NCBI GenBank assembly: GCA_003519585.1
Contig: DOWL01000208.1
Coordinates: 429-12,124 of the forward strand
Direction of reading: 5' to 3'
Source of the DNA: Nocardioides sp.
GTDB lineage: Bacteria > Actinomycetota > Actinomycetes > Propionibacteriales > Nocardioidaceae
Length of the DNA: 11,696 bases
The position numbers and the translations under genes are program-made. The notes below the pieces were generated by a model that saw only the letters and a list, made by a program, of their open reading frames with translations, had not been told where the DNA came from and did no database searches. Position 1 is the first letter of the stretch, and each line of letters begins with the position of its first letter. Shown one piece after another: positions 6,100 to 11,696 of the stretch.

Positions 6100-6648
6100 G
6101 TGGTCAACGGCCACCAACTCGGCCCCGACGGGAGCTCGTGGCCTGTTCCGCCCCCGCCCCGGCGGCCCTTCTACAAGCGTCCCGTCGGTATCGCCTGCAT
6201 CATCGTGGGCTGCCTGGTGGTGCTCGGTGCCGTCGCCACGGCGGGGGTGATCGTCGGCGTTCTGAACCAGGACCAGAGCCCTGCCTCGGCTACGCCCACG
6301 ACGTCTTCGACCGCGGCGACGGTCGAGGCCAGCCCGAGCCCCACCGCGTACGACGCGGCTACGGCGACCACGGGGGAGAGATGGTCGCGGTACACGCGGT
6401 TGGCCCGCGAGGACGACCTGCCCATTCAGTACTGGGCGGCGTCCACCGCTGAGGAGGCAGAGTCCGGATACAGCGCGTTGAGGATCTGTCAGCGGTCCGA
6501 GGGCGAGTACGCCTACTTCCTCGAGCTCCTGGCCGAGAACTCCAATGAGAGCCAGATGGAGCTCACGCACCGCGGTCAGTTGTTCTACACCCAGGCGTAC
6601 TGCCCGGAGCGGACGCCGGGGTACGAGGCGGCCTGGGCCGCCCACTAG
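6100..6648 (+). CDS. single-pass membrane protein with DUF732-like extracellular domain
   Basis: This is a 182-residue protein if it starts at the GTG at 6100. The cytoplasmic N-terminus has VNGHQLGPDGSSW and a Pro/Arg-rich stretch, PPPPRRPFYKRP. One membrane helix covers about residues 29-55, followed by a Ser/Thr/Pro/Ala-rich wall-spanning linker (about 60-90). The outer domain has two Cys (130 and 168) in a pattern like DUF732: RICQRSEG, about 30 residues, then AYCPE. The basic residues before the helix predict N-in, C-out topology. Similarity to the broken gene at 2791-2511 extends 17 codons upstream of this GTG (ISAHEPPP and YTPGT against MSAPGTTPP and YRPGD). The codon aligned with that ATG is ATC at 6049, and no ATG, GTG or TTG exists in frame between the TGA at 5962 and 6100. 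The function is unknown. Confidence 0.75.
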   Translation: MVNGHQLGPDGSSWPVPPPPRRPFYKRPVGIACIIVGCLVVLGAVATAGVIVGVLNQDQSPASATPTTSSTAATVEASPSPTAYDAATATTGERWSRYTRLAREDDLPIQYWAASTAEEAESGYSALRICQRSEGEYAYFLELLAENSNESQMELTHRGQLFYTQAYCPERTPGYEAAWAAH

Positions 6649-6686
6649 GACGAGCTGTGTCGGCGGGCTCTGGTTGAGTTCCGTCC

Positions 6687-7865
6687 GTGGAGTCGTTGAG
6701 TCAGAAGCAGGCCCGAAAGATCGCGCTGGCTGCGCAGGGGTTTCTCGACCCGCGGCACACGACGCCGACGATGCGCACGTTCAACCGCACGCTCGAACGG
6801 ACCGGGGTGCTCCAGGTCGACTCGGTCAACGTGCTCCAGCGGGCGCACTACATGCCGCTGTTCTCCCGGATGGGTGCCTACGACACGACCCTGCTGACCC
6901 GGGCGGCGCAGAAGCGGCCGCGGCGGCTGGTCGAGTACTGGGCGCACGTGCAGGCCCTGATGCCGGTGGAGCTGTGGCCGGTGATGCAGCATCGGATGGC
7001 GTCCTACCGCGCCCAGCGGGGCAAGTGGTGGCAGGCGGTCGACGACGACCTCACCGAGCGCCTGCTGGTCGAGATCGCCGCGCGCGGGCCCAGCACGGCA
7101 CGCGACCTCGACGACGGTGCCCCGCGGGACAAGAAGCACTGGGGTTGGAACTGGTCGGAGGCCAAGAAGGCGCTCGATTTCCTCTACATGGCCGGCGACC
7201 TCGCGGTCGCCGGACGCAACAGCCAGTTCGAGGTTATCTACGACGTGCCCGAGCGGGTCATCCCGGCGCACGTGCTCGCCCGACCCATCCCGACCCAGGC
7301 GGAGGCCGAGTTGGAGCTGGTCCGGCGGGCGGCGCTCTCGCACGGCGTGGCCACGGTGCGCTGTCTGGCCGACTACTACCGGATGAAGAACGAGGCGGTG
7401 AAGCCGGCCGTCGACCTGCTCGTCGAGGAGGGCGAGCTGCTGCCGGTGCGGATCGAGGGCTGGAACCGCCCGGCCTACCTCCACCGGGACGCGCGCCGGC
7501 CGCGCAAGGTCGAGGCGCGGGCCTTTCTCAGCCCGTTCGATCCGGTGGTCTGGCTGCGCGAACGCACCGAGAAGCTCTTCGACTTCCACTACCGCATCGA
7601 GATCTACACTCCCGCCGACAAGCGGGTGCACGGCTACTACGTCCTGCCGTTCCTGCTCCGCGACGAGATCGTCGCCCGGGTCGACCTCAAGGCCGACCGC
7701 AAGGAGGGGCGCTTGGTGGTGAAGTCGGCGTGGGCCGAGGACGGTGCGCCCGACGACACCGCCGAGGAGCTCTCGGCCGAGCTCCGCGAGCTCGCAGCCT
7801 GGCTCGACTTGAGCGACATCACCGTCGAGCCGCGGGGGGACCTGGCGCCGTACCTGCGTCCGTGA
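6687..7865 (+). CDS. winged-helix DNA glycosylase homologue, YcaQ/AlkX type (HTH_42 family)
   Basis: This 392-residue protein has the full length of the HTH_42 (formerly DUF1006) family. The family includes E. coli YcaQ, which removes alkylated bases and unhooks interstrand crosslinks, and the AlkZ self-resistance enzymes of antibiotic producers. The N-terminus MESLSQKQARKIALAAQGF and the later VLQVDSVNVLQRAHYMPLFSR are typical. The catalytic motif is Gln43-Val44-Asp45, the QxD form of YcaQ-like enzymes rather than the QxQ of AlkZ. The C-terminal half keeps winged-helix segments, with FLSPFDPVVWLRERTEKLFDF and YYVLPFLL among the conserved stretches. The GTG at 6687 has no clear ribosome binding site but gives the family-typical N-terminus. 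Its last 47 bases overlap the opposing glycosyltransferase gene. No toxin biosynthesis gene is visible, so housekeeping repair is more likely than self-resistance. Confidence 0.88.
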   Translation: MESLSQKQARKIALAAQGFLDPRHTTPTMRTFNRTLERTGVLQVDSVNVLQRAHYMPLFSRMGAYDTTLLTRAAQKRPRRLVEYWAHVQALMPVELWPVMQHRMASYRAQRGKWWQAVDDDLTERLLVEIAARGPSTARDLDDGAPRDKKHWGWNWSEAKKALDFLYMAGDLAVAGRNSQFEVIYDVPERVIPAHVLARPIPTQAEAELELVRRAALSHGVATVRCLADYYRMKNEAVKPAVDLLVEEGELLPVRIEGWNRPAYLHRDARRPRKVEARAFLSPFDPVVWLRERTEKLFDFHYRIEIYTPADKRVHGYYVLPFLLRDEIVARVDLKADRKEGRLVVKSAWAEDGAPDDTAEELSAELRELAAWLDLSDITVEPRGDLAPYLRP

Positions 7866-8937
7866 GCAGCGCCTCGACCGCATCCGCGCCCAGCTGCGCG
7901 CCGGGCAGCCCACGGACCTCCGCGCCGAGCCGGGCCGCGGCCGCACGGTGCGGACCGTCGGTGAGCAGCTCGGCGAGCACCGGCGCGATCCGGTCGGCGG
8001 ACGACCCCTTGCGCAGCATTCGGCCGGCGCCGGCCACCTCCAGGCTCGCAGCGACCGCCGGCTGGTCGGTCAGCCGGTCCATCGGCATCACGGCGACGGG
8101 GAGGTCGTGCGCCAGGGCCTGCATGGTGGTGCCGTGCCCACCGTGTCCGACCACGAGCGAGGCGCGCGGCATCAGCTCGACGTGGGGTACGTAGCGGTGC
8201 ACCTCCACGCCGGGGGGCACGATCAGCTCTGCAGGATCGACGGCCGGACCTGTCGTCGCGACGACGTCGGCGCCGAGTCCCCGGGTGGCGTCGAGCACCG
8301 ACTGCAGGCAGGCACGCATCTTCGGGAACGCGAACGTGCTGAGGCTGACGAGCACGGTCGGCCGCGCCGGCTCCTGGCGCTCGGCGACGGAGACCACCGG
8401 TCCGATGCGACGCAGGTTGGCCGGCGGCTCCGACAGCGGATCCAGCGCCGGGATCGTCGCCAGCAGCCGGGCCGCCGCCTGGTCGAGAGCCGCCCGGGGA
8501 CGCAACCGCCGCAGCCGCAGGTTGAGCCCCATGGGGCCGCCGAGGATCCCGCGGCGGTACGCCGCGTCGTACATGTGCTCCAGTACGGCGTAATGCAGGC
8601 CGGCATCGGCAGCAGCGCGCATGGCCCCGAACATCAGCCCGTCCACGACGACCAGGTCGGCCGGACGCTCGGCGACGGCCCGCAGCAGGTCGCGGCCCAG
8701 GCCACGGTCGCCGAAGGTGGCCATCATCGCGAGCGGCGAGTAGTCGCGCCGGTTGTCGAAGTCGCGGGCCTCGCGCGGGCGCACCGTCTCCATGCCGGCC
8801 GCGGCCAGGGTGTCGAGCTGCACGGCGTGGCCGAGGAACCGGACGCCGTGGCCCCGAGTCATGAGCTCTCGGGCGATCCCGAGTGCGGGCGGCACATTGC
8901 CGCCGCCGTCCCAGGTCACGAAGAGGATCTCGGCCAT
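7819..8937 (-). CDS. GT1-type (UGT/MGT-like) glycosyltransferase
   Basis: This is a 372-residue GT-B fold glycosyltransferase of the family that transfers sugars from nucleotide donors to small hydrophobic acceptors such as macrolides. The N-terminal half opens with MAEILFVTWDGGGNVPPALG, followed by ARELMTRGHGVRFLG. The C-terminal donor-binding half has VGHGGHGTTMQALAHDLPVAV with HGGHGTT at about residues 265-271, and the DQ pair at about 291-292. In OleD-like enzymes the loop GHVNP carries a catalytic His; here the aligned residue appears to be Asn14 (GGNVP). The ATG at 8937 is preceded by AGGAG and lies two bases after the tetR stop. Upstream in-frame sequence belongs to tetR. There is no signal peptide, so it acts in the cytoplasm. 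The 3' end overlaps the glycosylase gene by 47 bases. The acceptor cannot be predicted. Confidence 0.88.
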   Translation of the reverse strand: MAEILFVTWDGGGNVPPALGIARELMTRGHGVRFLGHAVQLDTLAAAGMETVRPREARDFDNRRDYSPLAMMATFGDRGLGRDLLRAVAERPADLVVVDGLMFGAMRAAADAGLHYAVLEHMYDAAYRRGILGGPMGLNLRLRRLRPRAALDQAAARLLATIPALDPLSEPPANLRRIGPVVSVAERQEPARPTVLVSLSTFAFPKMRACLQSVLDATRGLGADVVATTGPAVDPAELIVPPGVEVHRYVPHVELMPRASLVVGHGGHGTTMQALAHDLPVAVMPMDRLTDQPAVAASLEVAGAGRMLRKGSSADRIAPVLAELLTDGPHRAAAARLGAEVRGLPGAQLGADAVEALLTDAGTAPGPPAARR

Positions 8938-8939
8938 GG

Positions 8940-9533
8940 TCACTCCTGGGAGGTGAGCGCGGCCACGAGGGCGTGGATCCGCTGTTCGGTGGTGTGGCGG
9001 TCGTGGCCGCGGTCGCGCCGCAACTGCTTCCACGTGTAGACGTCGGTGGCGACGCCGAGCAGGTCCACCCGCTCCTCCCGAGCCGCCGGGGAGGTCGCCG
9101 CCGGCGGGAGGTACGGCGCGAAGACGGTCTCGACCCAGGCGCGGTGCATGCGGCGGCCGTTCTCGGTGAAGCGCCGTACGGTGTCGTCCGAGCTCTCCTG
9201 CGCGAGCATCAGCACCACACCGTCGCCCCGTCGCTCGTAGTGCTCGACGATCACCGCGACCGCCGCGGCGAGGTCACCGACCGGCGCGGTGCGTTCGTCC
9301 TCCACCTCGGCCACTGCATGCGCGTACGCCGCCTCCACGAGCCCGGCCCGGCTCCCGAACCGGCGCAGCACGGTCTGGACGCTCACGCCGGCCGCGGCCG
9401 CGACATCCTCGAGGGAGATCTCCACGAGCAGCCTCGAGGTGGCCAGCGAGACCATCGAGTCGAGGATGGCGAGCCGGGTCCGCTCGGCCGCCTCGGCCCG
9501 AGCGGTCATGGTGTAGGTGCGCGTGGTTTTCAT
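8940..9533 (-). CDS. TetR family transcriptional regulator
   Basis: This is a 197-residue TetR/AcrR repressor. The N-terminal helix-turn-helix (about residues 18-65) contains RTRLAILDSMVSLATSRLL, ISLEDVAAAAGVSVQTVLRR and FGSRAGLVEAAYAHA. The C-terminal ligand-binding part is diverged, as is usual, and no effector can be named. The ATG at 9533 is used; an ATG nine codons in (MTARAEAAERTR) is an alternative. Its stop lies two bases before the glycosyltransferase ATG, so the two genes form an operon. This suggests that the regulator controls the transferase in response to the compound it modifies (inference). A palindrome overlapping a TTGACA lies upstream, consistent with autorepression. The operon is divergent from secA. 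Confidence 0.92.
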   Translation of the reverse strand: MKTTRTYTMTARAEAAERTRLAILDSMVSLATSRLLVEISLEDVAAAAGVSVQTVLRRFGSRAGLVEAAYAHAVAEVEDERTAPVGDLAAAVAVIVEHYERRGDGVVLMLAQESSDDTVRRFTENGRRMHRAWVETVFAPYLPPAATSPAAREERVDLLGVATDVYTWKQLRRDRGHDRHTTEQRIHALVAALTSQE

Positions 9534-9564
9534 GTCAGCGACAGTTCACGCCAATATTGTGATT

Positions 9565-9576
9565 GGTGTCAACACC
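9565..9576 (-). promoter_or_regulatory. operator/-35 region of the tetR-glycosyltransferase operon
   Basis: The arms GGTGT and ACACC with a two-base centre form a dyad. On the minus strand the dyad contains a consensus -35 TTGACA at 9572-9567. An outer pair, TGTGA at 9558-9562 and TCACA at 9580-9584, has almost the same centre, giving a longer imperfect operator of about 27 bases. The region is notably AT-richer than its flanks. A matching -10 is not clear at the expected distance. The location 32 bases before the tetR start fits autorepression. Confidence 0.5.
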
Positions 9577-9634
9577 TGTTCACATCAATTTGGGGTCAGC
9601 CGTCGGCGAGGAACAGTCGCGCCCGCTCGCCCGT

Positions 9635-9640
9635 TACGAT
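9635..9640 (+). promoter_or_regulatory. candidate -10 element of secA (TACGAT)
   Basis: TACGAT fits TANNNT well and lies 86 bases before the secA GTG, giving a leader of about 80 bases. There is no recognisable TTGACA-like -35. This is the only good -10 candidate on the plus strand between the tetR operator and secA. Confidence 0.35.
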
Positions 9641-9726
9641 GAACGACGGTGCTCGACGCGCCCCGCGTACGCCGCCCGCGCCTCGCTCCCGCCCCGACAC
9701 AGCCTCGACCCAGGAGTCACACCACC

Positions 9727-11696
<1,970 letters not shown>

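Noticed and set aside
6645..7946. 433-codon minus-strand open frame opposite the glycosylase gene
   Set aside because: It is an antisense frame with biased composition; the plus-strand product matches a known family over its whole length.
8938..9033. 32-residue upstream extension of the glycosyltransferase
   Set aside because: It lies inside tetR, is Arg/Pro/His-rich, and the ATG at 8937 has both a ribosome binding site and the family N-terminus.

Overview
This window is from a high-GC Gram-positive chromosome, almost certainly an actinobacterium. Third codon positions are strongly GC, GTG starts are common, and several genes seem to lack a ribosome binding site. The plus-strand backbone mtrB - lpqB - comF - hpf - (response regulator) - secA follows the order known from Mycobacterium tuberculosis (mtrA-mtrB-lpqB-x-comF-hpf-secA1). 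I infer a Nocardioides-like member of the Propionibacteriales, but the sequence alone does not prove the genus.

Layout. Positions 1-737 hold the 3' end of the sensor kinase gene mtrB. It overlaps lpqB (734-2497), which encodes the lipoprotein partner of the kinase. A minus-strand pair follows (3322 to 2511): a secreted protein with a short collagen-like Gly-X-Y stretch, and then a broken gene for a small single-pass membrane protein. The plus strand resumes with comF (3580-4308), a structured 158-base gap, the long ribosome hibernation factor hpf (4467-5084), and an orphan NarL/FixJ response regulator (5214-5894). Next come a small membrane protein with a DUF732-like extracellular domain (6100-6648) and a YcaQ/AlkX-type winged-helix DNA glycosylase homologue (6687-7865). 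A minus-strand operon of a TetR regulator and a GT1-type glycosyltransferase (9533 to 7819) ends tail-to-tail inside the glycosylase gene. The 5' two-thirds of secA (9727 to the window edge) closes the window.

How the genes relate. MtrB and LpqB belong to the MtrAB envelope and cell-cycle signalling system. Hpf dimerises 70S ribosomes in stationary phase or stress, and SecA drives protein export. The regulator beside hpf has no kinase in the window. The gap before hpf is the richest non-coding stretch: a GGGGAC palindrome recalling the DosR/DevR box, a possible leaderless seven-codon leader ORF, a perfect 12-base palindrome, and a perfect 10-bp hairpin. Together these suggest that hpf expression is controlled by an attenuation-type or two-component-dependent leader (inference).

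The accessory insertions are the collagen-like pair, the DUF732-like protein and the tetR-glycosyltransferase operon. The broken minus-strand gene and the intact DUF732-like gene share the same N-terminal cytoplasmic motif and start of the membrane helix. They are therefore paralogues, one intact and one internally deleted. I saw no rRNA, tRNA, insertion sequence, CRISPR array or phage gene. The strongest candidate for something undescribed is the hpf leader; I found no clear novel defence or mobile system.
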